This document shows positions 6,565 through 14,828 of a stretch of 18,734 nt of DNA, piece by piece. The number at the start of each line of letters is the position of its first letter. The first letter of the stretch is position 1. The notes beneath the pieces were generated by a model. The model saw only the letters and a list, made by a program, of their open reading frames with translations. It made no database searches and was not told where the DNA came from. A program made the translations under genes and the position numbers. Source of the stretch: an uncultured Gemmiger sp. (lineage in GTDB: Bacteria > Bacillota > Clostridia > Oscillospirales > Ruminococcaceae); contig CALWNS010000178.1 in the NCBI GenBank assembly GCA_944382805.1, positions 1 to 18,734 on the forward strand, read 5' to 3'.

Positions 6565-7908
6565 TCACCAGCCCGCCGTGGCCACGTTGGCGTTGTGCTC
6601 GTCGGCGGTCTTGGCATAGAAGTATTCGCCCGGGTGTTCCCCGTTCGGGTTGCCGGTGACAAAGAAGTAGTACCCCTCGGCCATGAACCCTTCGTCCGGG
6701 TTGAGCGCGGCGTCGATGGCCGCAAAGCCGGGGTTGGAGATGGCGCCCGCCGGCAGGCCGCTGATGCGGTAGGTGTCGTAGGCGTTGAGCACGTCCTCCG
6801 GGATGGCGCCGGCCTGCGGCCAGCCCATATATTCGGCCATGGGCGAGTTCCACAGGTAGTTGTTCTCGACATCCTGGGTGATATAGCTGCTGGCGTTGGA
6901 TTCCAGCATATGGCTGCTCCACAGCGGATCGTCCGATTCCAGCCGGTTGTGGAAGCAGGCGCTGACCTTGTAATCCTCCTCCGGCACGCCGGCTTCCTCC
7001 TGGATGAAGGAGGCCAGGATGACCACCTCGTCCAGCGTGGTGCCCTTGGCCGCGATGGTGTCCATCAGTTCGGCGGTCTCCTGGTCGAACTGGGCGTACA
7101 GGGTGTCCACCAGCTCGTACACGGTGGCATCGGTGTAGAATTCGTAGGTTTCGGGGAACAGGTAGCCCTCGCACTTGAGCAGACGGCCCTCGTTGTCCGG
7201 GATCAGGTTCCAGAATTCATACTGGCTGAAGTCGGAACCGTCCTCGCCGTTGGCACAGGCCAGGAAGGTCTCCACGCTGTCCACCAGGCCGGCGTCCACA
7301 AAGATCTGCGCCACGGCCACGGCGGTGGTGCCCTCCGGGATGGTGACGCGGGTGGTCTGGCGGCGGACTTTCTGCTCCGACAAAGCGACCAGGATATCGT
7401 TGTAGCTCATGCCGCGGTACAGCTCAAAGTCGCCGTACTGCAGCCCTTCGGCCTGGCCGCTGTACTGGGCGTAGAAGCGGAACAGCCAGCCGTGCTCCAC
7501 AATGCCGTTTTCCTGCAGCAGGTCGGCAATGTTGGCCACGCTGGACCCCTGCTCCACCGTGACGGTGGTCAGTTCGCCGCTTTCGCCGGCGCCGTCCACT
7601 TCGCGGTAGAGCTGCAGCAGCTGCCAGCCGCCGAACGCTGCCAGGCCCAGCATGACAAGCACGATGAGCAGCGCCCAGGGGAAGCGCCGGCGGCGGGCGG
7701 GGGCTTCTTTTTCGTAATCGTCCTCCGCTTCAAAAAACTTCTCCGGCTCGGCGGGCGGCGCGGCAAAAGCGGGGTCCTGCGCCACATCGTAGGCTTTGCG
7801 GCGCGGCGCAGGGTCCTGCGCCGGGGCCGGCGTGCGCGCCGGCTGCTGCGGGGCCTTGGGGGCCGGGGGTTCCGGCGGCTGCGCGCCGGCGTTGCGGTTG
7901 ATCTTCAT
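6565..7908 (-). CDS. mltG: Endolytic peptidoglycan transglycosylase MltG
   Basis: A 447-residue single-pass protein. A Pro/Ala-rich cytoplasmic tail (1-70) precedes an RRRR stop-transfer and one membrane helix (about 77-97), a LysM-like region (about 115-180) and the YceG/MltG catalytic domain with EGYLFPETYEF (247-257), the Glu-bearing ILASFIQEEAG (297-307) and LPAGAISNPG (385-394). MltG cleaves nascent glycan strands and sets their length. The usual LQTDPT-type motif is altered to LESNAS (335-340), and about 30 extra residues lie between it and the YDTYR region. The ATG at 7908 has AAAGGAG 6 nt upstream. It lies between a GNAT gene and trhP in a likely operon. Confidence 0.92.
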   Translation of the reverse strand: MKINRNAGAQPPEPPAPKAPQQPARTPAPAQDPAPRRKAYDVAQDPAFAAPPAEPEKFFEAEDDYEKEAPARRRRFPWALLIVLVMLGLAAFGGWQLLQLYREVDGAGESGELTTVTVEQGSSVANIADLLQENGIVEHGWLFRFYAQYSGQAEGLQYGDFELYRGMSYNDILVALSEQKVRRQTTRVTIPEGTTAVAVAQIFVDAGLVDSVETFLACANGEDGSDFSQYEFWNLIPDNEGRLLKCEGYLFPETYEFYTDATVYELVDTLYAQFDQETAELMDTIAAKGTTLDEVVILASFIQEEAGVPEEDYKVSACFHNRLESDDPLWSSHMLESNASSYITQDVENNYLWNSPMAEYMGWPQAGAIPEDVLNAYDTYRISGLPAGAISNPGFAAIDAALNPDEGFMAEGYYFFVTGNPNGEHPGEYFYAKTADEHNANVATAGW

Positions 7909-7970
7909 GGCGTACTCCTTTGGTGCAGCGGCGGCGGGCCGCGGCTGCGCTTTGATTCCTGCGCCTGCGG

Positions 7971-8807
7971 TCAAGCCAGCAGGCGAAAATAAACGTCGTT
8001 GACCGGGAACGGCCGCTGCAAAAAGCAGACCATGCCGCAGCCGCAGCGCTTGCCCGCGCCCAGGTACAGCGCCTGGCTTTCCGCCAGCAGGATGCTGGCG
8101 TGGGCGGCGCCGGTCTTTTCCCGCGCAGCCTGCAAAAGCACGTCGGCACAGTGGTCGTTATCGGCCTGCAGTTCCAGCACCTGCAGCGTTTCGCCCCGGT
8201 GCAGGAACAGGGCGTAGCCGCGCCGGTTGGAGGCGATGGTCAGCCCGCGGCGGTACAGCCGGGTGACCATTTCCACCATGGTGTGTTCGGGCAGGCATAC
8301 GCAGGCGGGCTGGTAGTGCAGGCGGGCTTCCATCAGGCGGCGCACGGTGAGCGCATCGAACTCCGCCTGGGCGACCAGGCTGCGCGGGATGGGCCTGCGC
8401 ACCACGCGCAGGCCGAACGCCGGCCGGAACCCCAGCGGCCCGAGCCCCCGGTCCGCGCGCGGGCTGTCCGGCGCGGCGACGGCGAACTCGTACCCGCTTT
8501 GGGCGTAGGCTTTCAAGCAGGCGGCCAGCAGGTTTTTCATCACGCCGCGGCCGCGCGCTTCGGGCCGGGTGAGCATACCGTCCAGCCAGACGCCGCGGCG
8601 GCCGCCGCATTCGACCGGCACGGCCGCCAGCAGCGCCGCCGGCTGCGGCGGCGTGCCGCCGCGTTCCAGCACCAGCACGTTTTCCAGCCCGGCGATGTGT
8701 TCCAGCCAGCCGCGCGCCTCGGCCGTGTCGGTGCCGAAGGCTTCGGCCCGCAAAGCGGCCAGGGCGGGCAGGTCCGCCGGCTGTGCGCGCCGCAGCGTGG
8801 TTGCCAT
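7971..8807 (-). CDS. GNAT family N-acetyltransferase
   Basis: A 278-residue protein. The N-terminal half is a GNAT domain, with the acetyl-CoA-binding segment at LTRPEARGRGVMKNLLAACL (about 79-98) and a following GYEFAVAAPDS strand/loop. The C-terminal half resembles the extended Eis-like acetyltransferases in length, but the similarity is weak by eye. The acceptor substrate is unknown. The ATG at 8807 has a GGGAGG purine-rich tract upstream; a different-frame ATG at 8814 opens only a shadow reading frame. It lies 25 nt after tmk and 62 nt before mltG on the same strand, so it is probably co-transcribed with them. Confidence 0.75.
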   Translation of the reverse strand: MATTLRRAQPADLPALAALRAEAFGTDTAEARGWLEHIAGLENVLVLERGGTPPQPAALLAAVPVECGGRRGVWLDGMLTRPEARGRGVMKNLLAACLKAYAQSGYEFAVAAPDSPRADRGLGPLGFRPAFGLRVVRRPIPRSLVAQAEFDALTVRRLMEARLHYQPACVCLPEHTMVEMVTRLYRRGLTIASNRRGYALFLHRGETLQVLELQADNDHCADVLLQAAREKTGAAHASILLAESQALYLGAGKRCGCGMVCFLQRPFPVNDVYFRLLA

Positions 8808-8832
8808 GCGTCATGCCCCCCTCCCTGTTATT

Positions 8833-9507
8833 TTACAGAATATCGCTGAGCTGCGCAAGTACTTCGGCGGCGATGTCCTGCGCCGGGCGCATGGTTTTTT
8901 GGCCGTTTTGCTCCCGCGTGCAGTCGATGCGCCGCCAGCCCAGCCGGCGCGCGCAGTATTCGGCCGCCGCGCGGGAGCGGGCCAGGTAGTCCAGGTCCTT
9001 TTCCTGGATGTCCATTTTGCCGGTATCGCCGTGGTAGCGGCCCTCCAGCAGCTTGCGGGAGACCTCCACATCCACCGAAAGGTACACCACGGCGTCCGGC
9101 GCGGGGATGCCGAGCTTTTTGTACTCGAAGTCGAACAGCCATTCCAAAAAGCCGTCCCAGTGCATGGGCGGCAGCTTGGAGCACTGGTGTACGGCGTTGC
9201 TGGTGGTGTAGCGGTCGCACACGATCAGCCCGCCGGTGCGGTAAAACTCGCCCCAGTCGGTCTTGTAGCTGGCAAAGCGGTCCACCGCGTAAAAAGTGGA
9301 GGAGGCGTAGGCGTTGACGTCGTCCGGCCGCTGGCCGAACCGGCCGGAAAGGTACATCCGCACCAGCGCCGAGGAATCGCTTTCGTAATCGGGGAAGCTG
9401 ACCTGACGCAGGTCGGCGCCCTGCGCGCGCAGCGTGCGGCAGAGCAGTTCGGTCTGGGTCCCTTTGCCGGAACCGTCCAGCCCTTCAAAAACGATCAGCT
9501 TACCCAT
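8833..9507 (-). CDS. tmk: Thymidylate kinase
   Basis: A 224-residue dTMP kinase: P-loop GLDGSGKGT (9-17), the DRY-type motif VCDRYTTSNAVHQ, and a LID region containing DIQEKDLDYL. It phosphorylates dTMP to dTDP in the cytoplasm. Its start codon lies inside the end of thyX (8-nt overlap, ATGGGTAA), so the enzyme making dTMP and the one consuming it are translationally coupled. Length is slightly above the usual 205-215 residues. Confidence 0.96.
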   Translation of the reverse strand: MGKLIVFEGLDGSGKGTQTELLCRTLRAQGADLRQVSFPDYESDSSALVRMYLSGRFGQRPDDVNAYASSTFYAVDRFASYKTDWGEFYRTGGLIVCDRYTTSNAVHQCSKLPPMHWDGFLEWLFDFEYKKLGIPAPDAVVYLSVDVEVSRKLLEGRYHGDTGKMDIQEKDLDYLARSRAAAEYCARRLGWRRIDCTREQNGQKTMRPAQDIAAEVLAQLSDIL

Positions 9508-10279
9508 GCAGCGCTTCCTCCTTTAAGGTTTTGTATTTGTCGCGCACGGCCTGCTGGCGGCCGCAGCACATGGCGCCCTCCGGGCAGGGGCCGGTCAGGC
9601 AGCGCGGGCCGGCCGCGGCAAAAATGTGCGGGGCCAGCGGCAGCACCAGCCGGAGCATCTCGTCGGCCACGGCGCGGATCTCCCACTGGGCGCGCTCGCA
9701 GCAGCGCAGGTTAAAGAAGTTGAGCAGGCTGCGGCAGTTCATGGTCATGACCATCTTGGTCTCGCAGGCGTTGGGCAGCACAAAGCGCGCGTCCTCGTTG
9801 GCCTGTTTGGAGGCCTTGGCGCGGGCGGCCTTTTCGTCCATGCCGGCGGCCGTCAGGCGGGCGGCGTGCTCGTTTTCCAGCGTGCGCGCCAGGTCCAGGT
9901 ACTTCTGCGCGTCGGCGTTCATGGCCGCGATGAACTGCTGTTTGGCGGCGGGGATGGCTTCGATCTCGGGCGGGATGACGTAGCGGAAATCCTCCAGCCG
10001 CACATAGCGCTGGCTCTGCACGCTGAAACTGGCGATGCGGTGCCGCGTGACCTGGGCCAGGAACGTGCGGCTGACGCCCTCGATGCCAAAGGTAAAGCTG
10101 GCGTGCTCGATGGGGCTGGCGTGGCCCAAATCGGACAGGCGCTGCAAAAAGGCGGCGGTCTTTTCCGGGGTCAGGCCCTCCAGCAGCGTTTCGATGTGCG
10201 CGTCGGAGTAGCAGAGCTTGGCCGCCGCCGCAATGGTGCGTTCGGGGTCGTTGGTGTGGGCGATCAGGTTGACCAGCAT
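9500..10279 (-). CDS. thyX: Flavin-dependent thymidylate synthase
   Basis: A 259-residue ThyX. The diagnostic RHRX7S motif is RHRIASFSVQSQRY (79-92). Further family elements are SPIEHASFTF near 55-64 and NLRCCERAQWEIR in the C-terminal half. A C-terminal cysteine-rich tail (GPRCLTGPCPEGAMCCG) is a common feature of clostridial members. The enzyme makes dTMP from dUMP with methylenetetrahydrofolate as carbon donor and FAD/NAD(P)H as reductant. The ATG at 10279 has a perfect AAGGAGG 8 nt upstream. It lies 35 nt after pcrA and overlaps tmk. Confidence 0.96.
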   Translation of the reverse strand: MLVNLIAHTNDPERTIAAAAKLCYSDAHIETLLEGLTPEKTAAFLQRLSDLGHASPIEHASFTFGIEGVSRTFLAQVTRHRIASFSVQSQRYVRLEDFRYVIPPEIEAIPAAKQQFIAAMNADAQKYLDLARTLENEHAARLTAAGMDEKAARAKASKQANEDARFVLPNACETKMVMTMNCRSLLNFFNLRCCERAQWEIRAVADEMLRLVLPLAPHIFAAAGPRCLTGPCPEGAMCCGRQQAVRDKYKTLKEEALHG

Positions 10280-10314
10280 GGGCGTTTCCTCCTTAAAAGC
10301 ATGGCGGCCGGGGT

Positions 10315-12876
10315 TTATTTGGTTTGGTTCATCAGCGCGTAGTTGGCCATGATGCGCTTTACGCCCACGCGCTCGAACTGGACTTCGACCAGGCTGTCGC
10401 CGGCCATCGGCGTGACCTTGAGCACGGTGCCGCGGCCGAACACCTTGTGGTCCACCACGTCGCCGGGAGCGTAGCCGGCGCCTTTTTTGGCCGCCGGCGC
10501 GGCGGCCGCAGCGGGGCGCCCCGCCGCCTGCGAAGAGCCGTACCCCGCGCCGAACCCGGAAGAGGGCAGGCTGCGCGCCGGGTTGCCGCGCGGGCTTTCG
10601 TGCCCGCCGGTGGCGGCAAAGCCGCTGCGGCCGGCGTAACGGCTGCCGAAGCCGGCGTTGTACTCGCTGTTCAGGTACCCGCGCGACGCGCCGGAATACC
10701 CGCTGCGCCCGCCGGGCACATGGCCGCCAAAGCCGCCGTAACCCGCGCCGAACCCGCCCGCCGCGGCCAGTTCCGGGCTTTCGCTTTCGTCCAGCACGCC
10801 GGGTTCGATCTCGCTCAAAAAGCAGGAGGGCGGGTTGCGCTGGGTGCGCCCAAAGATCATGCGGCTGCGGGAGGAGGAAAGGTACAGCTCCTGTTTGGCG
10901 CGGGTGATGCCCACATAGCACAGGCGGCGTTCCTCCTCCATGTCCTCCTCGCTGTAGCGGGCCAGGTCGCCGGGGAACACGCCGTCCTCCATGCCGATCA
11001 GGAACACATAGGGGAACTCCAGCCCCTTGGCGCTGTGGATGGTCATCAGGGTGACGGTATCGTTGCTTTCGTCGTAGGAATCGATGTCCGCGATCAGGGC
11101 CACTTCCTCCAAAAAGCCGGCCAGGGTGGCGTCCTCGCCGTTTTGGTCGGCATAGGTCTTGACCGAACTGACCAGCTGGCCCAGGTTTTCCAGCCGGGCT
11201 TCGCCCTCCTCCTTCTGCGCCTTGAGCATCGCCTCGTAGCCGGTCTTGCGGATGACTTCGCCGGCAAATTCGTCCAGCGGCAGCGTAACGGAAAGGTCGC
11301 ACAGTTCGCGGTACAGTTCGTAAAACGCGCCCAGCGCGTTCGCCGCGCGCCCCAGCGCCGGGTAGGTGGCGGCCTCGGCAATGACCTGCATCATGGGCAC
11401 GCCGCGGGCGGCGGCCAGTTCGGCCACCTTGTCCACGGTGGAAGCGCCGATCTTGCGCGCCGGTTCGTTGATGATGCGCCGCAGGCGCACATCGTCCCGC
11501 GGGTTGACCACCAAAGCCAGGTAGGAGTTGATGTCCTTGACCTCCTTGCGGTCAAAGAAGCGCTGGCCGCCCACGATGCGGTACGGGATGCCCGCGCGGG
11601 CAAAATACGCTTCGACCGGGCTGGACTGCGCGTTCATGCGGTAGAGCACGGCGTGGTCGCGCAGGTGCGCGCCGGCGCGCAGGTTCTGGCCGATGACCTG
11701 GGCGATATGGGCGGCTTCGTCCTGTTCGCTGGCGGCGGTGTAGTGGTGGACTTTTTCGCCCAGGCCGTTTTCGGTCCACAGCGTTTTGCCCTTGCGGCCG
11801 TTGTTGTTGCGGATGACGCTGTTGGCCGCGTCCAGGATGTTCGAGGTGGAGCGGTAGTTCTGCTCCAGCCGGATGGTGCGCGCGCCGGGGAACACTTTTT
11901 CAAAGTTCAGGATGTTCTCGATGGTGGCGCCGCGGAACTTGTAGATGGACTGGTCGTCGTCGCCCACCACGCAGACGTTGTTGTACCCGCCCGCCAGCAG
12001 GCGCACCAGGTGGAACTGGGCGACGCTGGTGTCCTGGTATTCGTCCACCACGACGTAGCGGAACTTGTTCTGGTAGTATTCCCGCGCTTCGGCGTCGGTT
12101 TTGAGCATCTGCACCGTGTAAAAGATCAGGTCGTCAAAATCCATGGCGCCGGCGTTTTTCAGGCGCGCGGCATAGGCCGAATAGATCTTGCTGACCAGCG
12201 CCGCCTTGGTATCGGCGGGGGCTTCGGCCGCCACGTCGGCGGCGGAGAGCAGCTTGTCTTTATAGCCGCTGATGCGGGCGACGGCCGATTTGGGCGGCAG
12301 GAATTTATCGTCGATGAGCAGTTCTTTGTAGATCTGCTTGATCACGCGCAGCTGGTCGTCCGCATCGTAGATGGTAAAGCTTTTGGGGAAGCCGATGCGC
12401 TCGGCGTCGCGGCGCAGGATGCGCACGCAGGCCGAGTGGAAGGTCGAAGCGTTGACATCGCCGCCCACGGTATCCCCCAGCATGGCCTTGAGGCGTTCTT
12501 TCAGCTCGCCGGCGGCCTTGTTGGTAAAGGTGATGGCCAGCACGTTCCACGGGCGGGCCGGTTCCACCGCCAGCAGCCGCAGCTGGTCGAGCGAGGGCGC
12601 GCGGCCGCTTTGCAGCGTGGCTTTCAGGTGGTCGATGTCCGCGGGGGTGACCGGGCGGCTGACGGTCTTGGAGCCGTGCGCCTTGCCAAAGCGGATGATG
12701 TTGGCGATGCGGTTGACCAGCACCGTCGTTTTGCCGGAGCCGGCCCCGGCCAGGATCAGCAGCGGGCCTTCGGTGGCAAACACCGCCTGGCGCTGCACGG
12801 GATTGAGCCGGGCAAAGCAGCTTTCGATATACCGGTCGCGCAATGTGAGGAATTCTTGGGTCAGGGCGTCGGGCAT
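10315..12876 (-). CDS. pcrA: ATP-dependent DNA helicase PcrA/UvrD
   Basis: An 853-residue superfamily 1A 3'-5' helicase with all motifs: LNPVQRQAV (Q), AGAGSGKT (I), TFTNKAA (Ia), VVDEYQDTS (II), GDDDQSIYKFRGA (III), RLEQNYRS (IV), TIHSAKGLEFPYV (V) and CYVGITRAKQ (VI). The C-terminus (about 801-853, GDVVDHKVFGRGTVLKV) is the Tudor-like domain that contacts RNA polymerase in PcrA. Oddities are about 45 extra residues between motifs I and Ia (about 64-108) and a Gly/Tyr/Phe/Ser-rich linker of about 100 residues before the Tudor domain. AAAGGA directly touches the first ATG (12888) but lies 11 nt from the second (12876), which is preferred. Confidence 0.95.
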   Translation of the reverse strand: MPDALTQEFLTLRDRYIESCFARLNPVQRQAVFATEGPLLILAGAGSGKTTVLVNRIANIIRFGKAHGSKTVSRPVTPADIDHLKATLQSGRAPSLDQLRLLAVEPARPWNVLAITFTNKAAGELKERLKAMLGDTVGGDVNASTFHSACVRILRRDAERIGFPKSFTIYDADDQLRVIKQIYKELLIDDKFLPPKSAVARISGYKDKLLSAADVAAEAPADTKAALVSKIYSAYAARLKNAGAMDFDDLIFYTVQMLKTDAEAREYYQNKFRYVVVDEYQDTSVAQFHLVRLLAGGYNNVCVVGDDDQSIYKFRGATIENILNFEKVFPGARTIRLEQNYRSTSNILDAANSVIRNNNGRKGKTLWTENGLGEKVHHYTAASEQDEAAHIAQVIGQNLRAGAHLRDHAVLYRMNAQSSPVEAYFARAGIPYRIVGGQRFFDRKEVKDINSYLALVVNPRDDVRLRRIINEPARKIGASTVDKVAELAAARGVPMMQVIAEAATYPALGRAANALGAFYELYRELCDLSVTLPLDEFAGEVIRKTGYEAMLKAQKEEGEARLENLGQLVSSVKTYADQNGEDATLAGFLEEVALIADIDSYDESNDTVTLMTIHSAKGLEFPYVFLIGMEDGVFPGDLARYSEEDMEEERRLCYVGITRAKQELYLSSSRSRMIFGRTQRNPPSCFLSEIEPGVLDESESPELAAAGGFGAGYGGFGGHVPGGRSGYSGASRGYLNSEYNAGFGSRYAGRSGFAATGGHESPRGNPARSLPSSGFGAGYGSSQAAGRPAAAAAPAAKKGAGYAPGDVVDHKVFGRGTVLKVTPMAGDSLVEVQFERVGVKRIMANYALMNQTK

Positions 12877-12964
12877 ACGGGGTTCCATCCTTTAGCGTTC
12901 GGGCAGCGTGGCTGCCGCTTCTTTGTTCGTGTGCCGCTGCCGCGGGCGCGCAAACATACATTCC

Positions 12965-12993
12965 AGTATAGCATAGATCGCCGTATTTTGAAA
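12965..12993 (-). promoter_or_regulatory. pcrA: Predicted promoter of the pcrA-thyX-tmk group
   Basis: Reading leftward: -35-like TTTCAA (12993-12988, weak), 17-bp spacer, -10 TATACT (12970-12965) with TG one base upstream (TGCTATACT, extended -10). This is the 136-bp gap between the mreB-like gene and pcrA. The RNA would carry about 80 nt of leader. The remaining sequence shows no recognised RNA element. Confidence 0.5.
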
Positions 12994-13012
12994 GACGGCG
13001 GGCGGCGTTTTT

Positions 13013-14050
13013 TCACCGCTTCAGCGGCCGCGCGCGCCACAGCCGGGGCGTGGCGTCGCGGAAGCCGGCCGAGAGCTGCGGGCCAAGCAGCAGGCTCTGC
13101 GCCGTGCCGCGCGCCACACAGTGCAGCGGGTCGGGCGCGATGGCCACGTCCACGTGCAGCTCCCCGGCCAGGTAGCCGGCCAGGCCGCGCAGCATGGACC
13201 CGCCGCCGGTCAGCAGGATGCCGTTTTTGCCGATGTCGGCAGCCAGTTCCGGCGGGGTGCTTTGCAGCACGCCGTGCGCGGCGGCGGCGATGCGGGCGGC
13301 CAGCTCCCGCACGGGGGCGTACAGGTCGCGCGTGTAGACCAGGCGGCGGGCGGGGAGGTTCGTCTCCCGCGAATGGCCGCGCACCTCCATCACGCCCTCG
13401 AACTCGCTCGGGGCGCAGCAGGCCACCTGCTTTTTGAGCTCTTCGGCCGTAAGGGGGCCGATGGCCAGGCTGAATTTTTCCTGCACATAGCGGGCGATGC
13501 AGCTGTCAAAGGCGTTGCCGGCCACCGGCAGGCTGGCGGCGCGCACCCGCCCGCCCATGCTGATGACCGCAATATCGGTGGAGCCGCCGCCGATATCGAT
13601 GACCATGCAGCCGCGCGGGGTGCGGATATCCAGCCCCGCGCCAAGCGCGGCGGCCACCGGCTCGTCGACCAGGTAGACCTGCTTGGCCCCCGCCGCCATG
13701 ACCGATTCCACCACGGCGTCGGCCTCGACGCCGGTGATGGCCGCCGGCACGCAGACCGCCACCCGCGGGCGGATCAGGCGGGAGGGGCACACTTCGGCCA
13801 GAAAGCGCAGGATCAGCTCGTTGGTCATGCGGTGGTCCTGGATGACGCCGTCGCGCAAGGGGCGCACGATCTCGATGCGGGCGGGCGCGCGCCCCACCAT
13901 GCGCAGGGCCTGCTCCCCCACCGCGATCACGGTGTTGCTGCGGGTATCCAGCGCGCCCACCGTGGGCTGGCGGAACACGATGCCCTGCTGCGGGGTGGCC
14001 ATGATGATGGAACTGGTGCCCAGGTCTATGCCGATATCGTAATGCTTCAT
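13013..14050 (-). CDS. mreB: MreB/Mbl family actin-like cytoskeletal protein
   Basis: A 345-residue actin-fold ATPase: phosphate-1 motif IDLGTSS, RPLRDGVIQD, phosphate-2 motif VIDIGGGSTDIAV and adenosine motif GGGSMLRGL. Such proteins polymerise under the membrane and guide lateral peptidoglycan synthesis. There is no mreC/mreD next to it, and its sequence is divergent (TSSIIMATPQQ after the first motif), so it may be a paralogue (Mbl/MreBH-like) and not the principal MreB. The ATG at 14050 has AGGAG 6 nt upstream. It lies 34 nt after comF and upstream of the pcrA promoter region; no clear terminator follows it. Confidence 0.85.
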   Translation of the reverse strand: MKHYDIGIDLGTSSIIMATPQQGIVFRQPTVGALDTRSNTVIAVGEQALRMVGRAPARIEIVRPLRDGVIQDHRMTNELILRFLAEVCPSRLIRPRVAVCVPAAITGVEADAVVESVMAAGAKQVYLVDEPVAAALGAGLDIRTPRGCMVIDIGGGSTDIAVISMGGRVRAASLPVAGNAFDSCIARYVQEKFSLAIGPLTAEELKKQVACCAPSEFEGVMEVRGHSRETNLPARRLVYTRDLYAPVRELAARIAAAAHGVLQSTPPELAADIGKNGILLTGGGSMLRGLAGYLAGELHVDVAIAPDPLHCVARGTAQSLLLGPQLSAGFRDATPRLWRARPLKR

Positions 14051-14084
14051 GGGTAACTCCTGCGCCGCCGTGCGGCGGCTGGTC

Positions 14085-14828
14085 TTACGAAAGGTCTTCC
14101 TCTTCGCTGGCGGCCACGCTGACCGCAAACACCGATTCGGCCCCGGCCTGCAGCAGCGCCAGCGCGCAGGCGGAGGCCGTGGCCCCGGTGGTGATAACAT
14201 CGTCCACCAGCAGCACCCGCAGCCCCGAAAGGTCGGCGCCGGGGCGGCAGGCATACGCGCCGCGGGTGTTTTGCAGGCGGGCGGCGCGGTCCAGCGATTT
14301 TTGCGGCCGCATACGCCGGGTGACGGTCAGCGGGCGCTGTACCGGCACGCCCAGCACGCGGCCCAGCCGGCCGGCCAGCTGCTGCGGCAGGCGGCTGCCG
14401 CCGCGCCCGCGGCGGGGCGGCACCGGTACGATCAGGTCGTACAGCGGGATGCCGGTCGGGTTCCAAAAGGCGGGCCGCCGGCCCGGCGCCGGCGGCGGGG
14501 CCGCGCCGAACACCCGCACGGCGACCAGGTCGGCCAGCTCCTGCGCGTACCACGGGCGGCCGTGCGCCTTGCAGGCCAGGATGGCCTGCCGCACGGGGCC
14601 GCCGTAATAAAAGGCGGCGGCCGCGCCGGTCAGGGCGTACAGTTCGTGGGCCGCGGCGGTCAGGCGCGGCGGGATATGGGCCAGCTTGTGCGCCCAGGGC
14701 GCGCAGGCCGGGCACAGCAGCCCCTGCACGGCGTCCGGCCCCAGCAGCGCGCCGCACAGCGGGCAGCGGCGGGGCCAGGCCATGGCCGCCAGCCGTTCGG
14801 CCAGCGGGCGCAGCGCCGCCGGGGTCAC
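14085..14828 (-). CDS. comF: ComF family phosphoribosyltransferase-like protein
   Basis: A 247-residue protein. It begins with a short helix, a zinc-ribbon (Cys22, 25, 39, 42; CPLCG and CPAC) and ends in a type I phosphoribosyltransferase-like fold with the PRPP loop VLLVDDVITTGATAS (about 205-219). ComF proteins are needed for DNA uptake during natural transformation in competent bacteria; the enzymatic reaction is unknown. The start is taken as GTG at 14828, which overlaps the recD2 stop in a GTGA and gives the normal N-terminal helix. The ATG at 14783 would leave only a few residues before the first zinc cysteine pair. No clear Shine-Dalgarno precedes either, consistent with translational coupling. 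Confidence 0.88.
   Translation of the reverse strand: MTPAALRPLAERLAAMAWPRRCPLCGALLGPDAVQGLLCPACAPWAHKLAHIPPRLTAAAHELYALTGAAAAFYYGGPVRQAILACKAHGRPWYAQELADLVAVRVFGAAPPPAPGRRPAFWNPTGIPLYDLIVPVPPRRGRGGSRLPQQLAGRLGRVLGVPVQRPLTVTRRMRPQKSLDRAARLQNTRGAYACRPGADLSGLRVLLVDDVITTGATASACALALLQAGAESVFAVSVAASEEEDLS

Noticed and set aside
12981..13012. Hairpin CGCCGT...ACGGCG beyond the mreB-like gene
   Set aside because: For the leftward transcript no T-run follows the stem; the T-run lies on the other strand, where no gene needs terminating.
10324..13437. Very long plus-strand open frame opposite pcrA and the mreB-like gene
   Set aside because: A high-GC shadow frame: composition is His/Gln/Gly/Arg-rich without recognisable domains, while the opposite strand encodes complete PcrA and MreB motifs.
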